DNA of 20,765 nt from Cudoniella acicularis (taxonomy: Eukaryota > Ascomycota > Leotiomycetes > Helotiales > Helotiaceae). A program made the position numbers and the translations under genes. Each line of letters begins with the position of its first letter. The stretch's first letter is position 1. The stretch spans positions 1 to 20,765 of the forward strand of contig JAAMPI010001037.1 in the NCBI GenBank assembly GCA_013054445.1, written 5' to 3'. Below, in pieces: positions 1-9,914 of the stretch. The notes under the pieces are model-generated. The model was not told the origin of the DNA, did not search any database, and saw nothing but the letters and a program-made list of their open reading frames with translations.

Positions 1-160
1 AGCTAAGGTCTTCCTGACTATCTGAGCCGGGCTCAAGAAGACGTTCCTGGAGAATCTGGTCGATTTCGTATATGCTAGCCGTAAAGGCCTCGTTCTCAGG
101 ACGCTTTAGATTAAAGTGAGTCCCTATAGCACTGATGACTGCCCCAGGCGAGCAAGTCAT
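1..160 (-). CDS. Partial reading frame at left edge, unrecognised
   Basis: On the minus strand an ATG at 160-158 opens a frame that stays open to the window edge (53 codons). It begins MTCSPGAVISAIG and continues with a hydrophilic, acidic helical-looking stretch (RPENEAFTASIYEIDQIL). The composition looks like real protein rather than a shadow frame. Just upstream, the other minus frame reads ELSQLIKLF, which could join it by a frameshift, so the true start may lie further right. I do not recognise the family and infer no function. It may be the end of a gene that continues outside the window or part of the relic at 161-1211. Confidence 0.3.
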   Translation of the reverse strand, partial: MTCSPGAVISAIGTHFNLKRPENEAFTASIYEIDQILQERLLEPGSDSQEDLS

Positions 161-1211
161 GTCAAAAAGAGTTTAATGAGCTGGGACAGTTCCTACAACA
201 TCTCAAGGCACCAGCTGGGAAGATATGTGCTACAGAGTGGATTGTCCGTCACGTCATGAACATATATCGCAGTAGATCAGAGGCTTCATTGGTTCCTCCG
301 TCTTCAGAAAATGGGGCTGAGCAGCGACGTATGCCAATTCCAAGGAATGAAGTTCCTGGCAGAGCCCCCGACCACGAGAGCGCAGGGAGAGATTTGCATA
401 CTCATATGCTTTTGGAAAATGTCATCTCACTCCTCGCTGAGGACACGAACAGCCAAGCGCCTTGCGAGTTCATAGATAGCCGCGTCTTTCATTAACGCCG
501 TACTGCAGATCTGGCGGGGCCGCAGGGTCGCTTGCGGAGTGAAGCCATGGCAGATGTTCTAGTATTGCCAGGAAGTGAACCATCGTATACAGCAATGTCT
601 ACTTCATATGAACTCGCCGCTGACTGGGTTCTTGTGTCACGGAGCAATCTACCAACTTGGAGGCTTCCAGGAGCACCTTTCTGGGTTCTCATCAAGTGCA
701 CGCAGAGACTAGAAAGAGGGCGCTCTTTTACTTTGATGAATATTATGTAGCGGCTGCTGTAACCCTCGAGGGGCCTGGTCTCAGGGCTCAGGGTTCTGAA
801 GAGCGTATGTACAGATTCAGCTATGTCATCCCAGAGAATACACTATCGTGGTTTGGAAATGAGGTGCAGGTCAGCATTTCCTCGGAGATCGAGAAGCAGA
901 AGCACCTGGGACCATATTTGAGCAAGCATTTTGTGGTCGGGCGAATTCTAAATCCTGCTTGAAGCCCAACGGTGTCTATGCAGTCAACACAGGCGTCTAC
1001 TAGTGGAATTATGTCGAGTTGTGATGACTTAGAATTGTTAGAAGGGGCAATGAGGGTTGAAGTTTTCCTTTGAGCAAGAATAGACGTGCAATATATCAAG
1101 ATCAAGTTTTCAAGGAAAGAGCACTGAACTTGGGCAACGTTGAGTAGTCATGTGTTATCGCGTCGCGTCTGCATATGAAAGTAAAGAAAGTTTGCCCCTC
1201 TTCATCGTCGA
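161..1211 (-). other. Gene relic: protein-like fragments, no intact ORF
   Basis: No continuous gene is visible. On the minus strand short open segments in different frames look protein-like: ALMKDAAIYELARRLAV near 440-500, QELHSLELAYVAAQPHFLKT near 280-340, and SSYEVDIAVYDGSLPGNT near 570-625. They are separated by stops and frame changes, as expected of an old decayed gene. Which family they came from is not clear to me. The plus-strand ORFs over the same bases have no recognisable motifs and I treat them as shadows. Confidence 0.3.
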
Positions 1212-1442
1212 TTAAAGTGCTCTTCGGACTTTGACCTTTAAACCCCCCACCGGCTTTAATGTTAGAGCGGGATTGAGCGTCTTTGGACTTCTATCAGTCG
1301 GCTCAAAGATAAATCTGCTGAGTAATTCTACCAAAACAGCCTTCATCTCCAAATACGCAAATGGCCTACCCACACAAACCCTTGGCCCGCCGCTAAAGCC
1401 AGTAATTGAGTACGGACTAGCAGCATCCGCGCTTAAGTGATC
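1212..1442 (-). pseudogene. Cytochrome P450, orphan C-terminal heme-binding exon
   Basis: Read on the minus strand, this is the last exon of a cytochrome P450. It has the heme-ligand signature FSGGPRVCVGRPFAYLEMK, with the Cys as axial heme ligand, followed by the usual L-helix continuation (AVLVELLSRFIFEP) and a basic C-terminus ending at a TAA whose complement is 1212-1214. An acceptor-like TTTACATAG sits immediately upstream (1445-1443), so the segment looks like a real terminal exon of 76 codons plus stop. A full P450 has about 500 residues. In the 300 bp further upstream I find neither the PERF nor the ExxR motif, nor any other P450 segment. The rest of the gene is therefore missing, and this is best called a fragment. 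Enzyme class is certain; CYP family and substrate cannot be told. Confidence 0.8.
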
Positions 1443-1946
1443 CTATGTAAAAGTATATGCCGCACGCGAATTCTTGTAGCATCCAAGTTAAATAAGCTCT
1501 TAGAAAATTGAAGTCGTACACTAGTATACGAGTTAGGTTATTGGGAAGAGTTGAGGGAGGTCTCGAGGGGCATTCGATTCGCGAATTTTCGGCTGAAAGG
1601 GACCCAATGCGGCTCCGGCAGGGATCCTTGTAAGTTTGACAGGGAGAGCGAGAACGGATGCCATCACGAAATTGTAATAGGTTAGGAAAGGTAGCTGTGT
1701 TCCAGGCATTAAGACTTATATTTAGAAAACATGGAAACTGTAACCGATTCTCTAGGGAGCCAGAAGCTGTTGGAAGAGGACCCCCTGAGCATAATCCAGC
1801 TAACTCATAAGCGTGCTCAGGGCTCAGGGCTCGGCTCAGGTTAGAGCAGCGACTACTCCGGTCTAAAGACGGAAGTGGACATTAGAGAGGTCCAGATTCG
1901 GTGCGGATTATATCAGTAATCTCAGCCGAATCTTAACCTCCCTTCC
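1443..1946. other. Gene-free stretch with GGCTCAG-type motifs
   Basis: No gene is seen. Bases 1815-1841 hold an imperfect tandem run built on GGCTCAGG/GGCTCGG. It resembles the 11-bp tandem repeat at 16923-16966, and a weaker version occurs near 778-795. The rest is mixed sequence with stops in all frames. Confidence 0.4.
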
Positions 1947-2164
1947 TTCTAACGCAGTTAGTCAGCATCGCTGCCCTACTCAGGCGCTACTCACCCTCGC
2001 CTCACCCTCTACTCAGGTTGCTTAGTCACGTTCCTGCTCTCCCTTCTATTAACCAATCATAATTTACTTACTATTCAGCTCTACTATGCGAAAGTTGTCA
2101 ACTCTACACGACTATGTTCAGGGGACTAAGTCGGCTCCTAGGGAGCCTAAACAGGACCCCTCCC
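1947..2164 (+). repeat. Dispersed repeat, copy A (inverted relative to 10126-10317)
   Basis: This stretch aligns by eye, in opposite orientation, to 10126-10317. Shared blocks include TGCCCTACTCAGGCGCTACT, CACCCTCGCCTCACCC and GCGAAAGTTGTCAACTCTAC followed by ACGACT. Copy A carries about 24 extra bases (near 2009-2032) that copy B lacks. Similarity begins sharply at TTCTAACG on one side and fades after GGACCCCTCCC on the other. Several differences are C/T at CpA or G/A at TpG positions, in both copies, as RIP would leave. The repeat family is not recognised. A 70-codon ORF starting inside it (2086-2298) has no known motif. Confidence 0.75.
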
Positions 2165-3829
2165 AAAATACATCCCTTAATCTTCTAAGGTATATTTCTC
2201 TCGCAACATTTCTGTCATGGCTTGACCTAGCTAACCTCAGAGTCGGGGATAACTTTGGCACGGATCGGATTAACTCATCCGCTAAGCGCAGGCGCTAAGG
2301 AACATATATTTAGCTAGACTCGTCCCTAGAACCCTCTTCTCTCCTTGCTTTAGAATCGTCTTCTTTAAATCAATCTTTAAGGTTCCTGAACCACTGAATT
2401 TAGAGCGTGACAATTACATCGGGCAGGCTAGCAAATTCCTAAATGATTTAAGCCTAAGTCCACTATAGCTACTAAAGAATATATATAAAACGACTCCATT
2501 CTGTTAGAATTTCTGGCTAGAACAGCTCTTCGAATATATATAACTCTATAATAGACATATAGAGGCATTCCAAATCTTCCAAATTGCAATATTTCGGTCT
2601 CGCTATTACTTTTTGTTTAATTTCTTCGAAAATCGACTTGATGAAATCGATAGTAGATTTCGTTTCACTATTCTCGTCTCCTAGCCATATCACGACCCTC
2701 TAGTAATTCCTATATATCTCTCCTATAGACGCGACCTAGTGATTTCTTCCCTTAGTACTATCCTAGTTAATGCAAATAGCATCAACCTAGAGTACTCGAG
2801 GTTAGTCTCATATTACAGGTGCCTAAGTACGGAGAAGAGATTCTCGGTGACTTTGAATGTCTTTCTATCAAGGATGATAGGCTTTCTTGTTTTCGAGTCG
2901 CCCTAAACGTAAGAGAGAGCTTTGTAGGAACAATGGCTATCTTGCTACGTGTTGATGGACAATGTACAGCGAGGCTGTGATCCTTTCGGACTAGGTATTA
3001 AGGTTAGGAGTCGGAAAGTTGCTTTGACAGATCGGTTGAGCGGTATGTAATGGAACGATTTATCGGCGGCATTTTGCTTGGAAGTTTCAACCGCTAGCGT
3101 TTGACCTCCTCCCTCCTGGATATTCTGCGCGCGAGCAGCCTGATCACGAAAATATACTCATGGTGGCCGTATTGAGCCAATCGAGAGCTGATGCGTTTTC
3201 CGGCCCAATGAATTCACTTGCTGCTTCAGTTGTTATTCAACGAACATAGATACTGAGATCAGGCGCCTAGCGAGAGAATTCAGTGAAGCGATAGCTAAAG
3301 AACATAATTAATCGAATTGAGAATCAGTTAGAAATCTACTTATCGGCTTACTTTACCTATCCATTCAGGCCAACGAGACCAATGGCATAAGGAAAAGCTA
3401 ACGAGTAATAAAAGAAACAGACAATCCCCTAAAAGTAAACAAACCAAAACAAAATATTAGATTTCGCAAATATAATTTTAGTATCGCAAAACGAGACAAA
3501 CAAAAATTACTCTTGAAATCAAAGTGTAAGAATTTGTAGTTGTAATATAATGTACACGTGTATATTCTATTCTGTCTAGCTAACTTCTAGTCAGTCCTCG
3601 ATCTATTCGCTGAAAATCCAGGAATCGGCATTCTATATCTAGCATCGAGCCCTTCGTTGCATGTGTCTGCCTTCATTTCCTAAGGCCAGGCGATGAAGCG
3701 CTTTATTAGAGCCACTCCATGATAATGTACCGCAGCACACCCATATGAATTATCCCAACAGTGCCTAAACGATCTCCGAGTTGATATGCACCCAGTGCTG
3801 CTTGTGGCCGCGAAAGATGGCAGCCTTAC
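2165..3829. other. AT-rich gene-free region
   Basis: About 1.66 kb without a credible gene. Stops are dense in all six frames and TA-rich motifs are frequent (for example ATATATATAA near 2480 and 2535, and the A-rich stretch 3410-3500). This resembles RIP-decayed repeat DNA of filamentous ascomycetes. I looked for transposase or reverse-transcriptase motifs and saw none. The last part holds the 3' flank of the gene ending at 3830. Confidence 0.5.
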
Positions 3830-5173
3830 TCAAGGCCACAAACAAGCAGCATACTCCGGATACCCCCTTATATTGCCATAAATTTGACTCAACTCATCAC
3901 TCAACATCTGCGGCCCATCCAAGTGCTTTTTGTTTGTCGCAAGAACATGTCTCTTCAATGCTACATTCCATGCAAAACTCGAGTGTCCAATCCCCGCAAA
4001 ATCAGAGGCCTTCAACATCACCAAAAAGTCTACTAGCGCTTGCTGATCCCACTTTAATGCTTGCAACTCCTCCAAATCCTTCCCTTTCAACAGGTCGAAT
4101 TTTGTCGTTACGCTGTAATTATTTGGGGAGGTAGAGGCGTTGTGGGCGAATTTTGCAACTTCATTGAGATCACCGGAGGCAACGTAGATGACGGAGGAGC
4201 TCGACCGCGGTGCCTGCTCGAGGTAGACGCGTGATTGAGTTTCGAAGCGCGAGTATATCCAATCTGGGGCAGGCCAGCCTTCCACGGCGTCTTTTTCGGT
4301 TCGGAGATGTGCTCCGAAGAATGCGTTTGGGAGAATATCTTGGGTGAGATCGAGGGTGAGGAAATAGGTGTCTGCAAGGCTTTGGAGGGTTTTGACTGCA
4401 AGGACACGTACGTCTGAGCGGAATTTGAGGATGGAGCCGAAGGAGAGGGCGAAGAGCTTCGCGTCCGAGTAGATGGGGTATTGGAGGTAGGAGCGCCCGA
4501 GATTGATTATCATCGGACCTGTTACTTCGGGGGTAGAGTATTGCTCTAGCCATGTGTAAAATTGGCTGCGCCAGGCTTCTGGCTCAGGGAGCCCTGTGGC
4601 TGGGACGTGTTCGACAAGACTCTCTGGCAGAAGTGAGATTACTTCGTGGGCGTTCTCGAAGTCCTTGATATCATTTATTGACGAATGGATTTGCAGCGAG
4701 GGACAGGAGAGTCGTATTGAATCCAGAAAGTGCTGGGTATCGAACATATACGACATATCCGTTTCCACCCCTGTTCTTATCTGCGATATATCTGAGGTGT
4801 TCCGCAGCACGATACTAGGAACAACCAGACTTGCGCCTGCTGAGATAGCATAGCGGACGCAGTTTAAAATCGAGTTCCGAAGATTCCCAATCCCTCCAAC
4901 CGATTTGTCGCAGGTGAATACCACACTCTGGTTCCATTGTGTCTCGCCGCAGATGCTCTTGATAGATTCGGATTCGAGAGGGGGGAAGTCGAAGACGTCT
5001 CGCACTTCTGTGGTTTGTCCGGAGAGGGGTCGGTTGGAATAGATATTCCAGGCTATGTGGTCGGGAAATTTGTACGGTCGATCGAAGGCTACCCAAAGCC
5101 AGATGGCTCCAAGAGCAATGGCTGCAAGGGCAGCATATCGTCGGTTGACCCCGGGCGGCAGTTGGAGGGCCAT
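3830..5173 (-). CDS. O-fucosyltransferase-like type II membrane protein
   Basis: A single-exon ORF of 447 codons with no interruption. A short basic N-terminus is followed by one hydrophobic segment (residues about 13-30, YAALAAIALGAIWLWVAF), as in a Golgi or ER type II glycosyltransferase with a luminal catalytic domain. Residues 93-100 (GGIGNLRN), followed by a helix, fit the nucleotide-sugar-binding start of the GT-B / O-FucT fold. Residues 286-293 (FGAHLRTE) match the HxR-type motif that contacts the sugar nucleotide in O-fucosyltransferase relatives. Several N-x-S/T sequons lie in the predicted luminal part. Length and layout match a widespread, mostly uncharacterised ascomycete family. 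Donor sugar and acceptor are unknown. It stands alone, about 0.8 kb from the divergent protease-like gene. Superfamily moderately sure; activity inferred. Confidence 0.75.
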   Translation of the reverse strand: MALQLPPGVNRRYAALAAIALGAIWLWVAFDRPYKFPDHIAWNIYSNRPLSGQTTEVRDVFDFPPLESESIKSICGETQWNQSVVFTCDKSVGGIGNLRNSILNCVRYAISAGASLVVPSIVLRNTSDISQIRTGVETDMSYMFDTQHFLDSIRLSCPSLQIHSSINDIKDFENAHEVISLLPESLVEHVPATGLPEPEAWRSQFYTWLEQYSTPEVTGPMIINLGRSYLQYPIYSDAKLFALSFGSILKFRSDVRVLAVKTLQSLADTYFLTLDLTQDILPNAFFGAHLRTEKDAVEGWPAPDWIYSRFETQSRVYLEQAPRSSSSVIYVASGDLNEVAKFAHNASTSPNNYSVTTKFDLLKGKDLEELQALKWDQQALVDFLVMLKASDFAGIGHSSFAWNVALKRHVLATNKKHLDGPQMLSDELSQIYGNIRGYPEYAACLWP

Positions 5174-5989
5174 CTCGAGCTGTACAGAAGCTTCAAGGGA
5201 TTAGGTTTGGCAGTGTTGGCGATGATGTATAGCAATCGTGGTGTTGAGCCATGATTCTCAAGATTTCAGGAAGCCTTGCGGCACAGCGAAGAACCAACAT
5301 CACGCTCCAAGAGGGATTAGGTTGCTTTCAGGGGGTGGAGTCGCCAAGCGCAGAGCTGAATGCACGGCTACCGGCTGGCGGCTACCGAAGCTTGTCGCGA
5401 ATTCAGCAAATAGTAAGCCCACCACAACGAAAACAGAGACCAAAATAGAGACGAACAGCCACAGCATCCGTTGTGTCGGTACCGGGTAATAGCCACGCGT
5501 GAACCTTCGTCTTGGTAAAGGGCATCGTAGATCACGACTTCGAACAAACCTTACTTAAATTCCTCCATCTCTCTTATCTGTTTGTCACAATCTGCCTACA
5601 ATCGATGCGGCATTTGCTTGCTCTTCACACACCGTTTTTTCGGTTCTCGCAAAATGTCAAGAAGTCTTGAGACCTTTGCCCCTGCGTGCGAATGGTGGGG
5701 GGAGCCAGGCTATGAAGGCGGTGTTTGAGTGTAACACCTGGCGGTTGAATTGCACCCTTCCTCGGCCGAAAGCGCCGTGGCATCCCCGTGCATACAGTGC
5801 TGATTACGGGAACGATGCAAGCAGTGGTCAGAATTCCATCGGCACGGTGTTGGTGGCGTGGGAAGACTTTCCCCTAAGCCACTATGGTAATCCACCGTTT
5901 TGTACCCAAACTCTCTAGCTCTCATCGTCATTGTCAAACCCCACAGTCCTTTTTTTGTAATGTTGTATCTATATTTTGTTCTCGAGCAA
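5174..5989. promoter_or_regulatory. Divergent intergenic region (5' of O-FucT-like and protease-like genes)
   Basis: About 0.8 kb between two divergently oriented genes, so it should hold both promoters. Short plus-strand ORFs here lack recognisable motifs and probably are not genes. Pyrimidine-rich stretches (near 5560-5590 and 5930-5960) precede the plus-strand gene, as is common at fungal transcription starts. No clear TATA box or palindromic operator was found. Confidence 0.4.
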
Positions 5990-7745
5990 ATGCTTCTTTT
6001 TTTTTCATTATTGTATGTGCTCTCGCTGCCGACCTTATCCCACAAACGGTACAATGGTTGTCGAAATCCTATGGACCAGACGGGCCATGGCAGGCACTCA
6101 CGGTGTCTATTGGAACTCCCCCTCAATCTGTTGATCTTCTCCCGGGGGGGGATCATGGATGTCGAATGTTTTGGCACCCTCGGTATGCACAAATGGAGCT
6201 GCGTGTGATGTCGCCAAACTCGCAGGCTTCTACAACGCCGCGGCTTCGACTACCACCTTCGAAATCGGACAAACAGGAGATATCGATAATGTGCCCATGA
6301 ACGGCACAGTCGGCGCTTTGGCTTCTTTGATCGGGAGTGCAAACTTCACGTTCGACACGATCTCGATCCAATGTCTGAATGGCGTTGCGGGGAACGGATA
6401 CAATGCTGTGGTAAACAATTTCGATATGTTGGTTATCACAGCAGCGAACGAGAGACTCCCAGATGGCACAACCTATCCCGCCCAAATCGGAAAGTTAGGC
6501 CTAGGAGCCCCAAATTTCAACCAAACATGGCTTCATTTCCCTCCCAACCCGGACTAGAACGGAACTCTTCTACCCAGTGCCCTTTTTCAACAAGGAAAGG
6601 CCCCGTCGAATTCATATGGCATGCATATTGGCTCCGCGGCTATGGGGATACCTGGATCGCTAAATATTGGTGGATTCGACCAGAGTCGCGCAATGGGACC
6701 TGTTAGCAGCCAAGTGTATAGTATCGATCATTTACCGATAGATTTGTTGGATATCGGTATCGGGGTCGCTGAAGGAGCATCACCCTTCAACTTCACGTCC
6801 CAGTCCGGCCTGTTAGCAAAGGGGAACTCATCCTTCGGCGTCGCAACCCCAGTTTTCGTGAAAGCTCCAGATCCCTACATATACTTGCCTCAAAGCACTT
6901 GCGACGCCATCACCCAATACCTCCCCGTTACATTCCAGCAGAAATATGTCCTCTACTTCTGGAACACCGAAGATGCAAACTACAAACGCATCGTATCCTC
7001 ACCATCGTTTCTCTCCTTCACCTTCCGCCTCAGTGGCAGTCTATCCCAGAATATGGCCATCAACGTCCCCTTCGCGCTCCTCAACCTCACACTCACAGCG
7101 CCTATTATCAGCACGCCGACACAGTACCTCCCTCTGCGACCAGGCCAAGGACCCAATGGAGCCTACCAGCTCGGCAGGGCGTTCTTGCAAGCTGCTTTTG
7201 TTGGAGTGAATTGGCAAACTGCAGGTGGGGATGGTAATGGGGTGTGGTTCCTTGCGCAAGCACCGGGGCCTAACATGCCGTCTCAGAATGAAGTGACGAC
7301 GATTGCAGCTAAGAATACCACTATTGTTGGGTCAGCGAATAGTTGGCAGGATACTTGGAAAGGGGTTTGGACCGTGCTTGATTCCACTAGCACATCTACA
7401 GGAGGTGCCAATAGCACGGGAGGTGCAGCTAGTACTACGCCATCATCGACAGGTTCCCCTGCCAATGGATTACCTACTGGAGCTATTGCTGGGATCGCAG
7501 TGGGTGCTGGGGCATTGCTATTAATCGCCGTTCTTGCAGCTGTATTCTTCTACAGACGTTCCCTCGCGGCGAAGAAACAGTCTGCCGAGCCATCAGGAAC
7601 GGACCCCGTTGATGATCGCAATATTTCTACCTCTGGATCAGGCCATTTGCGATCGGATGAGGAGTCATCATTATTCATAGTGGAATATATCGCTATGCGA
7701 GAGGTTCCATCTGAGTTTGGATATGGCGTTGAATTGATGAAATGA
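5990..7745 (+). pseudogene. Aspartyl-protease-like membrane-anchored protein, broken
   Basis: The reading frames together describe one protein of the fungal aspartyl-protease-like (peptidase A1 fold) family. It has a signal peptide from ATG 5990, a start of the A1 domain at GPDGPWQALTVSIGTPPQ, the conserved FQQGK...SYGMHIG and GIPGSLNIGGFDQSR region, YLPLRPGQG and LGRAFLQAAFVGVNW blocks, a Ser/Thr/Gly-rich linker, one transmembrane helix (about 7476-7554) and a basic cytosolic tail. Three lesions break it. A T9 run (5997-6005) and a G8 run (6144-6151) each appear one base short, and an in-frame TAG lies at 6555-6557. Homology continues in frame after the TAG. Neither catalytic D-T/S-G motif is visible (VDLLP and YIYLP occupy those places), so even the ancestor was probably a non-proteolytic wall or sensor protein. 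The frameshifts could be sequencing errors; the TAG is harder to explain that way. Confidence 0.75.
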
Positions 7746-8726
7746 ACGAGAATTCTACAGAATCACAGAAATCAAGAATCTTAGCTCGGATCAGGTGATG
7801 TTGGATGGGTTTCAATCTGCCTTCTTTTGCTGAGCAATCACGCTGACAGTGTGTCGCAGCACATCCCGGCGAATCTCTTCGCCACCGTCATCTTATTTGC
7901 TCACCGGCTATGCCGCTGCATAAAACATTCTCTCCGCGCAAAAAATAAGTGGCCGGTTTTGGCTGAAGGAACACTAAACCGCAACCACAAATCAATTCAA
8001 AAAGTGGTGCAACTTAGCACAAAACATCCAGAGAAAGTAATCTACTGTGTTCTAAATCCCTAAACAAAAAGAATTTGTTTCTAGTTTACTATAGTCGAAG
8101 CAACCTATAATTCGTATTTTTGGTGAGGGTGCTAAAGTCGACCGCTTCTAGTCTTAGCAGCTCTCCGTGCTATCCATTTGCAGTATACAGTCATATGTGA
8201 CCTATGCCTGCGAGCTTGGGCGATTTTTGTTTTTTTACCGATTTCGCGCGAACTTTGATTCTTATTATTTATTATTAAAACCTACTCTGAAAATATTATA
8301 ATAAATATTTTGAAATTTTAAACTTACTTTTCTTATGTTAGTTACTTATTATCTTTTATAATATTAGGCGAGGTTGTGGTGTTGGGGCAGCTCTTTTAGG
8401 AGGGTTTTGTCGCTGTTTTACGGGGTCTCGAGCCCTAGAATATCATCACGTGCAGAGCTTCCTGGTTGATCAGCGCGCGTCTACAACCTCACGCTGTCTT
8501 CAGTCACCCCCTTTGCAGCTCTCGACTCTGATGTGCCTATTTTGGATTGAGATAATTGCCATCAGGACTTAGGTGGCCTCCCCACTTCGCCTGCCACCAT
8601 GGCTGTCATTCCTCTAGTCCTTCGAGATCTCCTGCCATTGTATATATTTTCCTCTCTCTTCTACAAGCCGTCGCAGCTTACGTCCATGACACTGTACTTC
8701 TCTTACATCTGTCACTCTTTATCCTC
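7746..8726. other. Gene-poor, AT-rich flank
   Basis: Nearly 1 kb with no supported gene. A 78-codon ORF (7827-8063) has no motif and odd composition. 8260-8370 is extremely AT-rich (runs of TTATTATTTATTATTAAAA type), consistent with RIP-decayed repeat DNA. 8600-8726 begins to look like a 5' leader of the fragment that starts at 8727. Confidence 0.4.
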
Positions 8727-8962
8727 ATGGCTCCAAGACGGTCTACACCAGCCGGTTCACAGCTGCCACATACCTCGGTGCAGGACATCCAACGCCTTTA
8801 TAGTCGTGTCGAACGTCGCCGACCCAAACCGAAGGACCAACGTTCGCCCGAATACTACTAGAACCTCATCGAGCAGCACGATAATTCGAAGACTGTTATT
8901 CCAAATACCTATTCCGATGCCACAAAAGACAATCTCTGGGGTATTAGAAACAAATTCAAAAG
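8727..8962 (+). pseudogene. Broken ORF fragment, possibly transposon-derived
   Basis: From ATG 8727 the frame reads MAPRRSTPAGSQLPHTSVQD, followed by a basic stretch to PEYY and then TAG at 8859-8861. After the TAG the same frame remains protein-like (NLIEQHDNSKTVIPNTYSDA, then KDNLWGIRNKFKR) up to a GTAGGA donor-like site at 8963. Continued good composition beyond the stop suggests a recent nonsense change; TGG to TAG would be RIP-type and CAG to TAG also possible. The basic N-terminus and the Tyr/Trp/Lys pattern remind me of N-terminal parts of fungal transposon-encoded DUF3435-type proteins, but this is a weak impression. Nothing follows downstream: a MITE starts 100 bp later. Confidence 0.4.
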
Positions 8963-9063
8963 GTAGGAGAATACCCATAGACTCAGGATTAATTTTCCCT
9001 TTCGCTGGTTCCGTTTTAGTCTGCGGACGTGAGCAACTGCTGCTTTAACCTAAGCTGAGGGTA

Positions 9064-9272
9064 GACTGCGTGATGGGTGCCCGTACACGGACCAGTTGGT
9101 CCGTGCCTAACCGTGCGTCGGGTAAAGCCCTAAGGTTTTTTTTAATAAATATCGTATTTTCGTAATAGGCTCAAAATTTCTAGTTCTGTNAAAAAATCCG
9201 TATTAAATTTNGCCTAGAAACAAAAGGGAAGCACGGCTAAACGGGTACCCGTGGGTTACCCATCACGCAGTC
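9064..9272. mobile_element. TA-flanked MITE (Tc1/mariner/Fot1-type)
   Basis: A 209-bp non-coding element. Its ends are perfect 15-bp terminal inverted repeats (GACTGCGTGATGGGT at 9064-9078 and its complement at 9258-9272). It is bordered on both sides by TA (9062-9063 and 9273-9274), the target-site duplication of the Tc1/mariner superfamily, which in ascomycetes includes Fot1/pogo-like elements. Just inside the left end is a near-perfect hairpin: 9086-9094 pairs with 9097-9105, nine bases with a 2-nt loop. The interior is AT-rich with two undetermined bases (9190, 9212). It has no ORF, so it would depend on a transposase encoded elsewhere. Confidence 0.8.
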
Positions 9273-9274
9273 TA

Positions 9275-9896
9275 GCGGAGCAGCACTGTCTCCTTTACAT
9301 CAGCCGCTATCGAAGATCATGAATCATGAGATTTTGCCTTGTTCTTGTGCGTGTGCTAATTGTCTTTCTCCCTAGGCTAACGCTACTTTATAAATGGATA
9401 ACTACCTAGTCGCCCAAAAGTTTACTATAAAAAGCACGATGCTAAGGGTTCTGGCCACTTTCTCGTTCAGCGAGCATCACGTCCAATACCAAAGTGTCAC
9501 CTTGCCAGTTTATAGTCGGTGCGGTGCTGATTTAGAAATTCTCTAGATTTTAATATTATCAGCCGGAATAGTTGGGGTTTCGGTGTAAAATTTCAGCTTA
9601 TTCTAAGTTCTGCTAGGCCCAAGTCATGTATTTCAAGCCAAAATAGTGTGAATTGTAGTATAAATAAAGCATATACGCTATCTGGTAGCATGTCAAGGTG
9701 TTATACTTTAAACGCAACCACTTCGACGTATAGTCTTTCGAACAGACATACTCGCAATTGTAGTACTCCAAATGCTAAAAAAAATAGTTTCGGGCAACGG
9801 CGTATAGGGAGCGCTGCTAGAGTGAATGGGAGCCGAATTAGGCCCCAAGGCGCTGGCGTGAAGAATTTGCCTTGAGAGATCGAAGGATGTATTTTT
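9275..9896. other. Gene-free stretch between repeats
   Basis: No coding or structural feature is supported here. Short ORFs (for example 9648-9875) show Asn/Ser/Thr-rich low-complexity translations with no domain. It appears to be decayed repeat DNA between the MITE and the G run. Confidence 0.4.
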
Positions 9897-9912
9897 GGGG
9901 GGGGGGGGGGGG
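9897..9912. repeat. Poly-G run (16 G)
   Basis: Sixteen consecutive G residues directly outside the left inverted repeat of the element at 9915-10124. Such a run is uncommon in fungal DNA and hard to sequence, so the length should be treated as approximate. It could form a G-quadruplex. Confidence 0.85.
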
Positions 9913-9914
9913 TC

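Noticed and set aside
2165..3780. Transposase or reverse transcriptase remnant
   Set aside because: I read both strands for DDE, YVDD or zinc-knuckle motifs and saw none. AT-rich decay alone does not identify an element.
4108..4553. Additional minus- and plus-strand ORFs over 3781-5254
   Set aside because: They are shadow frames of the O-FucT-like gene, without motifs.
6013..6079. Intron with GTATGT donor explaining the first frame change in the protease-like gene
   Set aside because: The only acceptor (CAG at 6077-6079) would remove the conserved DGPW region and leave the wrong frame. No branch point is present.
7827..8063. 78-codon ORF downstream of the protease-like gene
   Set aside because: No domain, signal or splice context; it looks like chance in a gene-poor stretch.
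9648..9875. 75-codon Asn/Ser/Thr-rich ORF
   Set aside because: Low-complexity translation in decayed repeat DNA, no family resemblance.
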